Below are positions 1-8,820 of a stretch of DNA of 64,000 nt, piece after piece (position 1 is the stretch's first letter; every line of letters begins with the position of its first letter). The notes beneath the pieces were generated by a model that worked only from the letters and a program-made list of their open reading frames with translations, ran no database searches and had not been told where the DNA came from. The stretch covers positions 124,001 to 188,000 of the forward strand of contig NZ_JAGGKK010000001.1 in NCBI RefSeq assembly GCF_017873675.1. Reading direction: 5' to 3'. Origin of the DNA: Virgibacillus litoralis. GTDB taxonomy: Bacteria; Bacillota; Bacilli; Bacillales; Amphibacillaceae. A program made the translations under genes and the position numbers.

Positions 1-118
1 CGATTATTCAGTTTCATACGATGATTCTGCGTTTATTCAGGATTCAGCACCAGTGATTCAGGATTCGTGGCACAACATTCAGGATTCACCCGGGTTTATT
101 CAGTTTTCGCGCCCTTTT
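1..118. repeat. 21-bp period tandem array
   Basis: Units beginning ATTCAGGATTC start at 35, 56, 77 and 98, exactly 21 bp apart; the first 34 bases hold looser copies such as ATTCAG at 6. The unit tails differ (AGCACCAGTG, GTGGCACAAC, ACCCGGGTTT). No start codon or ribosome site marks it as coding. The array may extend left of the window. Confidence 0.8.
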
Positions 119-263
119 CCCCTATAAAAAAAACACAACAACTCCACAAAAAATACTTCCACACTCGAAATAAAAACGTTTTCCTATTATAATAGATTTT
201 ACACATATTTCGCCTTTCAGGATGGCGATAATCCAAGTTTTTCTTGCATCGGAGGTTCATCAC

Positions 264-1994
264 GTGAAGAATGTTTTTTCTTTTTTGAAACCGTATAAAA
301 TTCCTATTTCAGTAGCATATAGCCTGACAATAATTGAGCTTATGGTTGAACTGCTTCTTCCCTTCTTTCTAGGGAAGATGATTAATGATGGGGTTATGAA
401 TAAGGATCTAGATACGATTATGATGTGGGGCTTGATTATGATTGGCCTTGCTTTTACTGCGTTTATAGCTGGGATTTTCAATTCCTTTTTTGCGTCGCAT
501 ACGAGTTTGGGATTTGCTTATGATGTTCGGGAGAAGCTGTTTCATAAGATTCAGTCATTCTCATTTGCGAACTTGAATCAATATCCGACATCTGGGCTTG
601 TTACGCGGTTTACGAATGACGTCCGGCAGCTGCAAAATACGATTTTTATGGCGTTAAGGATTATGACAAAAGCACCATTGATTGTTATCGGCGGTGTGGT
701 GATGGCATTTATTGTGAATGCTAAGCTCGCACTGATTTTCCTAATTACGGTGCCACTTCTTGTTGTTTTTATATTATGGGTTCTCAAGGTTGCGAGTCAA
801 ATGTTCGATATGGTGCAAAGCCGTGTGGATAATGTAAACCGCGTAATGCAGGAGAATCTTGCTGGGATGCGGTTGATCAAAGCATTTCTTCGCCGTAACC
901 ATGAGGAAGAGCGATTTACCAAAGCAAATAGCGATCTGGCAACGATGACACGGTCGACATTTCGTTTTATTGAAGCATCGATGCCGATTTTATTATTTGT
1001 AATGAATTTAAGTCTTATTTTCATTTTATGGTACGGAAACTCACTAGCAGTATCTGGGCAGACATCAGTTGGTGACGTTGTTGCGATAGTGAATTATGCA
1101 TTACGCGTGGCAATGGCGATTTCAATGTTCACATTTATTATCCTGGCATTTTCGCGTGCAAAGGCGTCTGCCGAACGTTTAAATCAGGTGCTCAGTGTTA
1201 ATGTTGACCTTGTGGACCATCAGGATGCACGGGATGAGGCTGCTGTCCCTAGCGGAAAAATTGAGTTTGATGACATTTCATTCAAGTACCCAAACCAACA
1301 AGAACCAGTACTTAATGACATTTCATTCCAGGTCAACCCAGGTGAAAAGCTTGCGATAATTGGTGCTACAGGATCTGGTAAAACATCATTATTCCAGTTA
1401 ATTCCACGGCTGTACAATGTAATAAACGGTAATATCTATATTGACGATAAGCCGATTACGTTCTATACATTGGAACAGCTTAGGCGGAGTATTGGTTATG
1501 TTCCTCAGAACCCGCTCCTGTTCACCGGTTCTGTCACTGATAATATTGCATGGGGAAAAGAACATGCATCACAGGAGGAAGTTTTTCAGGCGGCACGGGA
1601 TGCGCAAATTCATGAAACAATTATGGACTTGTCTGACCAATACGATACAAAGATCGGGCAAAAAGGTGTCAATCTATCTGGCGGTCAGAAGCAGCGGATT
1701 TCAATTGCGCGCGCATTGATCCGCCGTCCGAAAATACTAATGCTTGATGACAGTACGAGTGCTTTGGATCTTGCGACTGAATCCAAGCTGCTCGATGCGA
1801 TTCAGCATGATGATTGCACAACGTTAATTATTACTCAGAAAATATCTACTGCCATGAGTGCTGATCGCATTTTACTGATGGATAATGGTGAAGTGCTTGC
1901 CCTTGGTACACATGATGAATTAGTTGTGCAGTCTAGTCTATACCGCAGAATTGTGGAATCACAGTTTGGAAAGGAGCTTCCTGATGCCACTTAA
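264..1994 (+). CDS. ABC exporter half-transporter, degenerate ATPase subunit (YfiB-like)
   Basis: Membrane-spanning ABC exporter subunit: N-terminal six-helix transmembrane domain (about residues 10-300) and C-terminal ATPase. Walker A GATGSGK is at 367-373 and the signature LSGGQ at 471-475. Walker B ends in DD (495-496), so the catalytic Glu is Asp, and the switch His is Gln 525. This is the pattern of the non-catalytic half of a heterodimeric exporter. The GTG at 264 is chosen because GGAGGT lies 7 nt upstream; an ATG at 222 has no such site. The gene overlaps the next subunit by 11 nt. Size and pairing match B. subtilis YfiB/YfiC; the substrate is unknown, probably a drug, lipid or peptide. 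Confidence 0.9.
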   Translation: MKNVFSFLKPYKIPISVAYSLTIIELMVELLLPFFLGKMINDGVMNKDLDTIMMWGLIMIGLAFTAFIAGIFNSFFASHTSLGFAYDVREKLFHKIQSFSFANLNQYPTSGLVTRFTNDVRQLQNTIFMALRIMTKAPLIVIGGVVMAFIVNAKLALIFLITVPLLVVFILWVLKVASQMFDMVQSRVDNVNRVMQENLAGMRLIKAFLRRNHEEERFTKANSDLATMTRSTFRFIEASMPILLFVMNLSLIFILWYGNSLAVSGQTSVGDVVAIVNYALRVAMAISMFTFIILAFSRAKASAERLNQVLSVNVDLVDHQDARDEAAVPSGKIEFDDISFKYPNQQEPVLNDISFQVNPGEKLAIIGATGSGKTSLFQLIPRLYNVINGNIYIDDKPITFYTLEQLRRSIGYVPQNPLLFTGSVTDNIAWGKEHASQEEVFQAARDAQIHETIMDLSDQYDTKIGQKGVNLSGGQKQRISIARALIRRPKILMLDDSTSALDLATESKLLDAIQHDDCTTLIITQKISTAMSADRILLMDNGEVLALGTHDELVVQSSLYRRIVESQFGKELPDAT

Positions 1995-3801
1995 AGATAT
2001 TAAACATCCTTTTCAATATAAAAAAATTCCGCTTGAAAACATACAACACGAGAAAAAAGATAAAGCCCGCAACACCTCAGGCACGATCAAGCGAATCTGG
2101 TCATACCTTGCTCGCGAAAAGGCGATGCTCGCACTTGTGATTTTCATGGTGCTGATCAGTTCCGGATTAAGTCTGCTTGGGCCATTCATGGTCGGAATGG
2201 CGATTGATGATTATATCGTGACACAAGAAGCATCAGGACTTGGCGTGCTGTTAATCTGGCTGGTTATTATCTACCTTTTCCATTCATTATCGATTTTTTT
2301 ACAAAATTACTGGATGGTAGGCATTGCGCAGAATACCGTATATTCACTGCGTTCAAACCTGTTCCATCAGTTCCATCGCCTGCCGATTTCGTATTTTGAT
2401 AAACGGCAGCATGGTGAATTAATGAGCCGGATTACCAACGACATCGACAATGTAAACAACACTCTCAACCAGTCGGTTATTCAAATTTTCGCAAGTATCC
2501 TAACCCTAGTTGGTACTTTAGTTGTCATGCTTATCTTGAGTCCGCTTCTGACGGCTGTTACGATGACGATTATACCAGCAATGTTTCTTGGAATACGCTG
2601 GATTACCAAGCGAACTGGCCCATTGTATAAACTGCAGCAAAATCATTTGGGTGATTTGAATGGATATGTTGAGGAAACTGTTTCAGGCCAGCATGTAATC
2701 AAAACCTTTTCCCAGGAAAAGCGTGTGATTAATGAGTTTAAGGGACGGAACAAAAACCTCCAGCACTCTGGCTTTTGGGCGATGACAATCTCAGGATTTA
2801 TTCCAAAGGTCATGAATATGCTGAACTTTCTAAGCTTTGGCTTGATTGCGTTGGTAGGCGGTATTCTTGCGATTGAAGAGATTATCACAGTTGGGGTAAT
2901 TGTTATTTTCACCGAGTACGCACGACAATTCACCCGCCCATTAAACGAGCTATCGAATCAGTTTAATATTTTACTGTCAGCTGTTGCTGGTGCAGAGCGG
3001 GTTTTCAATGTAATCGACGAGGAACAAGAAGAAACTGATGAACAGACTGCAAGAGACCTTAAGAATACGGATGGAAATGTACGGTTCCAAAATGTCTCCT
3101 TTGCCTATGAAGATACATCTATTTTAAAGAATGTCACGTTTGAGGCCCACCCTGGTCAAACAGTTGCATTTGTCGGTCATACTGGCGCCGGAAAAACAAC
3201 AATCATCAATTTAATTTCACGCTTCTACAATTATGATTCCGGCGAAATAACGCTTGATGGTGTGGATATAAAAGACATAAAACGTTCAAGTCTAAGACAG
3301 CATATGGCGTTTGTGCTGCAGGATGCATTTCTTTTCAACGGGACCATCCGGGAAAATATCCGTTACGGACGATTGGATGCCACAGATTCAGAAGTTGTTT
3401 CAGCTGCCAAAAATGCAAATGCGCATGACTTTATCGTAAGGCTTCCAAATGGATATAATACTATTTTGGACCAGGATGGCAGTGGTATCAGTCAAGGGCA
3501 AAAACAGCTTATTACGATAGCAAGAGCGATTTTAGCCGATCCATCAATCCTTATTTTGGATGAAGCAACAAGTAATATTGATACAGTAACCGAATTAAAA
3601 ATTCAGGATGCATTAAAAGAGCTCATGCAAGGCCGAACCAGTTTTGTAATTGCCCACCGGTTAAATACAATTCAGGAAGCAGATAAAATAATTATGCTTG
3701 AGCATGGCGAAATAATTGAGCAAGGTTCACATGAGTCATTAATTGAGCAAAAAGGCAACTACTATGACTTGTACAAAGGTCAACTTAAACAGCGCGCATA
3801 G
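1984..3801 (+). CDS. ABC exporter half-transporter, catalytic subunit (YfiC-like)
   Basis: Partner of the preceding gene, 605 residues. A transmembrane domain (about 45-340) is followed by an ATPase with Walker A GHTGAGK (398-404), Walker B with the catalytic Glu (DE, 526-527) and switch His 558. Its signature is ISQGQ (502-506) rather than LSGGQ. In the head-to-tail dimer the good Walker motifs here pair with the good LSGGQ of the partner, giving one competent and one degenerate ATP site. The ATG at 1984 follows AAAGGAGC and overlaps the upstream stop, so translation is coupled. No clear terminator follows. Confidence 0.92.
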   Translation: MPLKDIKHPFQYKKIPLENIQHEKKDKARNTSGTIKRIWSYLAREKAMLALVIFMVLISSGLSLLGPFMVGMAIDDYIVTQEASGLGVLLIWLVIIYLFHSLSIFLQNYWMVGIAQNTVYSLRSNLFHQFHRLPISYFDKRQHGELMSRITNDIDNVNNTLNQSVIQIFASILTLVGTLVVMLILSPLLTAVTMTIIPAMFLGIRWITKRTGPLYKLQQNHLGDLNGYVEETVSGQHVIKTFSQEKRVINEFKGRNKNLQHSGFWAMTISGFIPKVMNMLNFLSFGLIALVGGILAIEEIITVGVIVIFTEYARQFTRPLNELSNQFNILLSAVAGAERVFNVIDEEQEETDEQTARDLKNTDGNVRFQNVSFAYEDTSILKNVTFEAHPGQTVAFVGHTGAGKTTIINLISRFYNYDSGEITLDGVDIKDIKRSSLRQHMAFVLQDAFLFNGTIRENIRYGRLDATDSEVVSAAKNANAHDFIVRLPNGYNTILDQDGSGISQGQKQLITIARAILADPSILILDEATSNIDTVTELKIQDALKELMQGRTSFVIAHRLNTIQEADKIIMLEHGEIIEQGSHESLIEQKGNYYDLYKGQLKQRA

Positions 3802-3886
3802 AATATCGATTCCAAACATGGTAGACTATTTGTAACTGTTTTATTTTGCCAGAAATAGGGAAGCTAACAAGACACATTCAAATGAG

Positions 3887-4621
3887 GTGTATACAATCGG
3901 ACGAAAAGGAACAATGGTCGAAAAAGAAATTGAAAGCAACTATTTAAATGAAACAATGACACTAAAACTTTATCAGCCAGAATCGTTTTCACCTCTTTAC
4001 AAATACCACATTTGTATAATGCAGGATGGTGACGATTACTATCAGCTTGGCCGCGTTGCCACATTAAGTGATAAGCTGCATGCTAGTGAAGAAATTAATA
4101 ATACGGTTTTTGTTGGGATTCATTATCAGGATAAATATGACCGCAAAAAAAAGTACCACCCAACTGGTGATCAGCAGCAGGCCTATATCAAATTTCTCGT
4201 ACACGAGGCAGTCCCTTTCCTTGATGACCTGCTCCCTACTTATCATATGGGTCAGTCCCGTGCATTAATGGGAGATTCACTTGCCGGGACACTAGCTCTC
4301 ATGACAGCATTGAAATATCCGAACACATTTGGCAAAGTAATCATGCAATCACCTTATGTTGATGAAACTGTTACAGAAGCCGTTAAAAACGCCAAAAACC
4401 CCCATTCAATTGATATTTATCATACGATTGGAACAGCTGAAACAGCGGTAGATACAACAGATGGGAAACAAGTCGATTTCATAACACCAAACCGTGGGCT
4501 AAATGAACTACTTAAGGATAAAGGCATGAGCTATACGTATCATGAATTAGAAGATGGCGAACACACTTGGAAATTTTGGCAAAAAGATTTAAAGCGAGCA
4601 CTATCAACGCTTTTCGGCTAA
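3887..4621 (+). CDS. yjcH: Esterase-like alpha/beta hydrolase YjcH
   Basis: About 235-244 residues, similar to the enterochelin-esterase/esterase D group. The MGDSLAG stretch fits the nucleophile elbow (G-D-S-L-A) of an alpha/beta hydrolase, and a late His in DGEHTW could complete the triad. The substrate is unknown. The start is uncertain: GTG 3887 is the first possible start and gives the N-terminus GRKGTM, while ATG 3914 follows AAAAGGA by only three bases. It lies just before yjcG and yjcF, as in B. subtilis, which supports the name. Confidence 0.8.
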   Translation: MYTIGRKGTMVEKEIESNYLNETMTLKLYQPESFSPLYKYHICIMQDGDDYYQLGRVATLSDKLHASEEINNTVFVGIHYQDKYDRKKKYHPTGDQQQAYIKFLVHEAVPFLDDLLPTYHMGQSRALMGDSLAGTLALMTALKYPNTFGKVIMQSPYVDETVTEAVKNAKNPHSIDIYHTIGTAETAVDTTDGKQVDFITPNRGLNELLKDKGMSYTYHELEDGEHTWKFWQKDLKRALSTLFG

Positions 4622-4713
4622 ATATTTACTAATTTCTGAAAATCTTCTTTATACATTAAGTAAATTTTTGTTATAATAAAAGATAGACCAAAATGCAATT
4701 AGAGCATTTTATT

Positions 4714-4789
4714 GCAGTTATTAGTATACTGCATAAGTGCAACAAAGGCATTCAACATTAAGAATAAGCCGATAAACTAGGTTTTCTAA
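4714..4789 (-). repeat. Dispersed repeat R1, inverted copy
   Basis: A diverged copy, in opposite orientation to the copies at 30773 and 52111, of the ~90-bp element. It keeps the GCATAAGTGCAAC core and ends with GTTTTCTAA. It occupies most of the gap between yjcH and yjcG. Confidence 0.65.
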
Positions 4790-4809
4790 AATTATGAAGG
4801 AGGATTCTT

Positions 4810-5331
4810 ATGACGAAATATGGTATAGCAATTTTTCCATCAAAACCAATTCAAGATGATATTAACTCGTATAGAAAACGTTACGATCCGCATTATGCTC
4901 TGATTCCGCCACACCTTACACTTAAGGAAGCCTTTGAAGCTGATGATGAAACAATCTATGAACTTGTTACAGAATTAAAGCATATCGCAAATGATACAGA
5001 GCCGTTTAAGCTGCAAATCAACAAAGTGAGTACGTTTGCGCCGGTTACAAACACAATCTATCTGAAGGTCGAGCCAACTCAGCAGATTATCGATTTATTC
5101 GAAAAAATGCAGACGGGCAAGTTTCCTGAAAATATGGAGTACAACTTCGTACCGCATATTACGATTGCCCAGAAGCTTTCTCAGGATGAGTATTCCGATG
5201 TGTTTGGCAGCATGCAAATGAAAGACATTCAATTTGAGGATACTGTAGATCGCTTTCAGCTTCTGTATCAATTGGATAATGGAACATGGACTGTTTATGA
5301 ATCGTTTGTTTTTGGGAAGGAAAAAGTGTGA
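4810..5331 (+). CDS. yjcG: 2H phosphoesterase family protein YjcG
   Basis: 173 residues with the two His-x-Thr motifs of the 2H phosphoesterase (RNA ligase/cyclic phosphodiesterase-like) fold: HLT near residues 36-38 and HIT near 117-119, each in a Pro-His context. The family acts on 2',5' or cyclic phosphodiester bonds; the substrate of YjcG is unknown. A strong AAGGAGGA site precedes the ATG. The next gene's GTG overlaps this stop by 4 nt, so the two are translationally coupled. Confidence 0.9.
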   Translation: MTKYGIAIFPSKPIQDDINSYRKRYDPHYALIPPHLTLKEAFEADDETIYELVTELKHIANDTEPFKLQINKVSTFAPVTNTIYLKVEPTQQIIDLFEKMQTGKFPENMEYNFVPHITIAQKLSQDEYSDVFGSMQMKDIQFEDTVDRFQLLYQLDNGTWTVYESFVFGKEKV

Positions 5332-5753
5332 GAATAAAAGTAGTTGAGACAAATGACCAGAGACAGCAGGCATATAACGTACGAACAGCAGTCTTTGTTG
5401 ATGAACAAAACGTACCTCCTGAAGAGGAGCTAGATGCGTTTGACGAGCAAGCCATTCATTTGATTGGCTACGATAATGACAAGCCTATAGCAGCCAGTCG
5501 GGTACGTTTTGTTGACAGTTACGGCAAATTAGAACGAATTTGTGTTCTTAAGGACGAGCGAGGCAAGTCCAATGGCGCACAAATGATTGAGTCAATGGAA
5601 GCTATCATCAAAAATGAAGGCTATGATAAAGCCAAATTGAATGCCCAGACACATGCGATTGATTTCTACCAGCGGCTCGGATACAAAACAATTTCCGGTG
5701 AATTCATGGACGCTGGCATCCCGCATGTAGCAATGGTAAAAGAACTAATTTAA
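5328..5753 (+). CDS. yjcF: GNAT-family N-acetyltransferase YjcF
   Basis: 141-residue GNAT acetyltransferase, predicted to transfer acetyl from acetyl-CoA to an amine of unknown identity. The acetyl-CoA loop region is ERICVLKDERGKSNGAQMIE, and the C-terminal strand/helix IDFYQRLGYKT is typical of the fold. The start is a GTG overlapping the yjcG stop, preceded by GGGAAGG. An intrinsic terminator ends the unit. The yjcG-yjcF pair is conserved in B. subtilis. Confidence 0.88.
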   Translation: MRIKVVETNDQRQQAYNVRTAVFVDEQNVPPEEELDAFDEQAIHLIGYDNDKPIAASRVRFVDSYGKLERICVLKDERGKSNGAQMIESMEAIIKNEGYDKAKLNAQTHAIDFYQRLGYKTISGEFMDAGIPHVAMVKELI

Positions 5754-5794
5754 AAGCGATAGTCTGTTTCCAAACGGACTGTCGCTTTTTTTAG
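5754..5794 (+). terminator. Terminator after yjcF
   Basis: Inverted repeat AAGCGATAGTCTGTTT / AAACGGACTGTCGCTT followed by a run of Ts, directly after the yjcF stop. Confidence 0.9.
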
Positions 5795-5815
5795 CATTTA
5801 CGAACTTTTTGGCAA

Positions 5816-5859
5816 CATAAGTGCAACTAATGCCGTAACTAAAAAGCCAAGTTTTCTAA
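5816..5859 (-). repeat. Dispersed repeat R1, truncated inverted copy
   Basis: Retains CATAAGTGCAACTAA and AGCCAAGTTTTCTAA of R1 but lacks the long terminal hairpin half. It sits between the yjcF terminator and the promoter region of the next gene. Confidence 0.6.
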
Positions 5860-5919
5860 TGTATGGTGTTTCCCCTTTCGGATATCCTAATGGAGAAAGT
5901 GCTATGAGGGGGAGCTTCT

Positions 5920-6615
5920 ATGCAAAATTTAATGCCGATACTTATTGAAACATTGTTTGGCTTCCTTGCCTTATTTATATTGACTAAGGTACTGGGTAAA
6001 ACACAGATAATACAGCTAACTGCGTTCGACTTTATTGCAGCGCTGGTCTTGGGTGAACTTGTCGGAAATGCAATTTTTGATGATAAAGCTGGGGTAATTG
6101 AAATTGCTTTTGCAGTAACAGTAGCTGGAATTGTTTTGTACGTGACAGAAATTATTACGCAAAAGTATAAAGGAACCCGTTCACTCTTGGAAGGACAGCC
6201 TTCAATCATTATTCATAAAGGAAAATTAATAAGAGAAGAAATGAAGAAAAATAAGCTGGATATCAACCAGTTACAACACTTACTTAGATCTAAAGACGTA
6301 TTTTCCGTCTCAGAAGTTGAGTACGCAATCCTGGAAACAGACGGCACGGTTTCCGTGATGAAAAAATCCATTCACCAAACTACGACCAAACAAGATTTTA
6401 ATATTGCTCCTAAAACTATCCGGCTGCCAATTACATTAATTAATGATGGAGAGGTATTGTGGGATAACCTAAAAGAAGCAAATCTTTCGAAGGATTGGCT
6501 GGAACAGGAACTAACTAAACAAGAATTCAATTCAGTAAAAGAAGTCTTTTATGCAGAGTGGAATGAGGGGAAAGATGAATTATTTGTACTGCCGTTCACT
6601 GAGAAAGAAACTTAG
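5920..6615 (+). CDS. DUF421 membrane protein (YetF/YdfS-type)
   Basis: 231 residues: three hydrophobic segments (about 5-25, 32-55, 62-82) followed by a soluble region containing RSLLEGQPSIIIHKGKL, the hallmark stretch of the DUF421/YetF family. The second half (about 150-225) is a less conserved tail. The family is widespread in spore formers and its biochemical role is not established. The start follows GAGGGGGA. The gene is single and is followed by one or two hairpins. There are several B. subtilis paralogues, so no symbol is assigned. Confidence 0.88.
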   Translation: MQNLMPILIETLFGFLALFILTKVLGKTQIIQLTAFDFIAALVLGELVGNAIFDDKAGVIEIAFAVTVAGIVLYVTEIITQKYKGTRSLLEGQPSIIIHKGKLIREEMKKNKLDINQLQHLLRSKDVFSVSEVEYAILETDGTVSVMKKSIHQTTTKQDFNIAPKTIRLPITLINDGEVLWDNLKEANLSKDWLEQELTKQEFNSVKEVFYAEWNEGKDELFVLPFTEKET

Positions 6616-6627
6616 GTTATTTTTAAC

Positions 6628-6768
6628 ATTAGAAAACTGCATATCACTAGGATTTAATGGTGAAAACCTAGTCACACATTTAACAGGCAAGAAAGTATTT
6701 ATATGCTTTCTTGCCTGTTAAATTGAGCCCTGCCTTAATTGGCAAGGGCCCATTTCTTTTTTATTATA
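6628..6768 (+). terminator. Double hairpin after the DUF421 gene; diverged R1-like element
   Basis: First hairpin: AACAGGCAAGAAAG...CTTTCTTGCCTGTT (6674-6721). Second: GAGCCCTGCC...GGCAAGGGCCC followed by a T-rich run. The stretch 6628-6721 starts AGAAAACT and has the same plan as R1 (short hairpin, spacer, long AAGAAAG/CTTTCTT hairpin), so it may be a diverged family member doubling as a terminator. Confidence 0.6.
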
Positions 6769-7027
6769 TACTATCACTAAAATGGAGACCTTTCCCCGTG
6801 ACATCGGCAAGTATTTTTTCGGCTGTTGGTGATTTCACAGCAGATAGCTTGTGGTCAGAGTCTCTAATTGTCCTAAGCCGCGCCTCTTGCCTGGCTATAT
6901 CCAGGTGTTTTGCTTCCAACATTGCTTTGTACGGTTTTTCAATGTAATAAGGATCCTGTTTATCTTCAGTTACACGCTGCTGGTAATCTTTATACTGATA
7001 ATGATTTATCGGCAAAATATAACCCAT
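6764..7027 (-). CDS. Conserved hypothetical protein, 87 aa
   Basis: A soluble 87-residue protein with a Tyr/Gln-rich start (MGYILPINHYQYKDYQQR) and a basic, helical middle. No catalytic motif is seen. The call rests on a good ribosome site (GGAAGGGG ending 8 nt before the ATG) and a protein-like sequence; the overlapping + strand frame lacks both. I recall similar short proteins in other Bacillaceae but cannot name a function. It is probably transcribed alone. Confidence 0.7.
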   Translation of the reverse strand: MGYILPINHYQYKDYQQRVTEDKQDPYYIEKPYKAMLEAKHLDIARQEARLRTIRDSDHKLSAVKSPTAEKILADVTGKGLHFSDSI

Positions 7028-7154
7028 CGTGAATATCCCCTTCCACCTGTTTAAATTGATTCGTAGTAGTAGAAATCTACTTTCTTAACTGCTAAGAACA
7101 CCATTTTATGTCTATATTCGATACCTATATAACAATACCCTTTATTAATGGAAT

Positions 7155-7358
7155 TTATTCCATTCTTTTTTCAAATTCATTCATTATTTTTTCAAAATCG
7201 GAAACCCCTTGCAAAAACTCTTTATTCCAGTCGTCCATTTCTTTCTCAAAAACTTGCATTTTCTTCTCTGGATATTGGAACCATTTTTCATTTTTAGCTA
7301 AATGCTTTTCAATTATTTTCAGCTGCTTAAGCAATCGAATGTCACGCTTTTCTCTCAT
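7155..7358 (-). CDS. Small charged coiled-coil-like protein, 67 aa
   Basis: 67 residues rich in Lys, Glu and Phe, with heptad-like spacing of hydrophobics and no membrane segment or signal. TAAGGGA lies 9 nt before the ATG, supporting translation. Function not recognised. It may share a promoter region with the 87-aa gene 128 bp downstream; a fragment resembling the end of R1 (about 7063-7096) lies between them. Confidence 0.6.
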   Translation of the reverse strand: MREKRDIRLLKQLKIIEKHLAKNEKWFQYPEKKMQVFEKEMDDWNKEFLQGVSDFEKIMNEFEKRME

Positions 7359-7372
7359 TCACTCACTCCCTT

Positions 7373-7560
7373 AGATAGCATAAGTGCCTGCTCAGCGCCA
7401 TATGGACTGTGACAGCATATCCCGGAAGTTCGATGTTGCCACGAGATGTGATGGTTTTAGTCAAACATTATCTCAGACGCGGGTTGGGCTACTAGGAGCT
7501 GGCGTGGCTAATTCGTAAGAACAGTAATCATCAGCACTTCATTTTATAATTTTCTATGAA
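7373..7560. repeat. Dispersed repeat R2, diverged copy
   Basis: Shares with the copy at 40845 the ordered blocks GCCTGCTCAGCGCCATATGGACTG, TTCGATGTTG, CTAGGAGCTGG and CACTTCATTTTATAATTTTC. It is more GC-rich than its surroundings and has no coding frame with a ribosome site. Confidence 0.6.
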
Positions 7561-7580
7561 AATACCTCTATAACTTGATT

Positions 7581-7822
7581 TTAGCGGACACAGGAGACGC
7601 TATTTCTATATAAAAGCAACTTTCTCGAAGTTTACCCGGACACAGAAGCCCTTATTATACGTATATCATGGTTATTTAACTGTATTTGTATGAAATAAGG
7701 TCCTTGGTGTCCGCAAACACCACCATTTTCGTGGATTTTTGCTAAATAAGGTCCCTGGTGTCCGCTAACTTTAATTTTCATGATAGATGGTGGCTGCGCA
7801 TTCAGCAGCCATGTTGGTTTCT
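7581..7822. repeat. Dispersed repeat R3 (GGACAC palindromic family), multi-unit copy
   Basis: Contains GCGGACACAGGAGACGCTATTT, CCGGACACAGAAGCCCTTATT, AAATAAGGTCCTTGGTGTCCGC and a second AAATAAGGTCCCTGGTGTCCGC, then GATGGTGGCTGCGCATTCAG and GCAGCCATG. The first and third blocks are near-complementary arms. Two related copies lie at 17573 and 59349. With R2 it fills the gap between the two small genes and the spore gene. Confidence 0.75.
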
Positions 7823-7871
7823 TAACTAAGAAAAAGACAGCTACCCAAAGCTGTCTGTATTCTTCTGCTTT

Positions 7872-8102
7872 TTATATCCAGGAAAAAGGTCCACGATTAT
7901 CGTTGTCGTTTGAATCTGAACTTGAACTTTCGTCATCACGGTCCCGATGACTTGAGCTTTCAGTACCTTCTACGCTCTCATCGTCATCCTGCCTGTCTCC
8001 GAAAAAAGGATCTCTGCGACGACGATCAGGTCTGTCAAAGTAAACATTATCTGCTTTTATTACTAAATCCTTAACATGAATAACTTTTCTGTTATCAGAC
8101 AT
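7872..8102 (-). CDS. Small acidic protein, likely sporulation-related
   Basis: 76 residues from the ATG at 8102: an N-terminal KVIHVKDLVIKADNVYF stretch, an Arg patch (RPDRRRRDPFFG), then a Ser/Asp/Glu/Asn-rich tail ending GPFSWI. No membrane segment or catalytic motif. GGGAG lies 10 nt before this ATG; an upstream ATG at 8129 has no ribosome site. It is divergent from cotZ and near cotO, and a CATAnnnTA sigma-K-like -10 lies about 40 bp upstream, so a coat or mother-cell role is likely but inferred only. Family not recognised. Confidence 0.7.
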   Translation of the reverse strand: MSDNRKVIHVKDLVIKADNVYFDRPDRRRRDPFFGDRQDDDESVEGTESSSHRDRDDESSSSDSNDNDNRGPFSWI

Positions 8103-8138
8103 TTCATTAACACTCCCTTTGAGATTCATGGTCGCTAT

Positions 8139-8147
8139 TAGTCTATG
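8139..8147 (-). promoter_or_regulatory. Possible sigma-K -10 element
   Basis: On the minus strand CATAGACTA matches CATAnnnTA, with ACC 15 nt upstream. The same ACC-N15-CATAnnnTA layout precedes cotZ on the other strand. Confidence 0.45.
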
Positions 8148-8252
8148 TATCTTTTTTCAATGGGTATAGACAAATGCCCCAAATAAAAAAAGATTTCTGT
8201 TATAAATATCTTGATAATGCTGACGAATGCCCACACCATATACCCACTGACA

Positions 8253-8261
8253 CATATCCTA
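8253..8261 (+). promoter_or_regulatory. Possible sigma-K -10 element of cotZ
   Basis: CATATCCTA matches CATAnnnTA; ACC ends 15 nt upstream. It lies 45 bp before the cotZ start, fitting late mother-cell expression of a crust/coat gene. Confidence 0.5.
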
Positions 8262-8305
8262 TTAAAGACAACAAGTCAATAATATTTAGGAAGGAGATAT
8301 AATTC

Positions 8306-8764
8306 ATGGGTTGTGGAAAAGACTTTGATACAGGTAACTGTGTATGCGATATTTTAAAAGAAATAGTTGATGCACAAAATGATGTTGTAGAAAATCAATG
8401 TGACACGAGTTGCGAACGGTCCATCAATGATTTGCTTGGGGAAACAGACAATGGCAATGGATTAGACACAGTACCGGTAATACTATACTGTAAAGATAGT
8501 TGTAAACCTTTTAAAGGCTTCGGTGCTCATCCAGATGACATTGGGGATGTTAAAGCAAGCTTCTACTTCCGCGTTAAGCGTGTGATGGATGATTGCTGTG
8601 CTGTAGTTGAATTATTAAGAGACCCAGGTGATAATGACGAGAATCCAAAGGATCCAGTAGATCAGGACACAAAGCCTCTTCGTGCTACAGGCATCTGCAT
8701 GACGGTTGATTTAAATTGCTTCTGTCATATAACATGCCTTCCTGCAGTTTCAGCTTTTAACTAA
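8306..8764 (+). CDS. cotZ: Spore coat protein CotZ/CotY (ExsY) family
   Basis: 152 residues, 16 of them Cys, starting MGCGKDFDTGNCVCDILKEI, the N-terminal signature of CotZ/CotY/ExsY, and ending with the conserved C-x-T-V-D-L-N-C-F-C-H-I-T-C-L block. In B. subtilis these proteins form the disulfide-linked outer coat/crust lattice. An Asp/Asn/Pro-rich insert (about 111-124) sits before the last Cys block. AAGGAGAT precedes the ATG. There is a sigma-K-like -10 upstream and a hairpin downstream. Whether it is CotY or CotZ cannot be settled from one copy. Confidence 0.92.
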   Translation: MGCGKDFDTGNCVCDILKEIVDAQNDVVENQCDTSCERSINDLLGETDNGNGLDTVPVILYCKDSCKPFKGFGAHPDDIGDVKASFYFRVKRVMDDCCAVVELLRDPGDNDENPKDPVDQDTKPLRATGICMTVDLNCFCHITCLPAVSAFN

Positions 8765-8771
8765 TCTAAAA

Positions 8772-8820
8772 AAACTTAAAAAAGTGCGCCAGCAACAATG
8801 CGGCGCACTTTCTTTTTTAG
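8772..8820. terminator. Bidirectional terminator between cotZ and cotO
   Basis: AAAGTGCGCC...GGCGCACTTT flanked by A-rich and T-rich runs, between the converging cotZ and cotO genes. Confidence 0.88.

Noticed and set aside
6711-6947. 78-codon plus-strand frame
   Set aside because: It overlaps a terminator and is antisense to the 87-aa gene, which has the better ribosome site.
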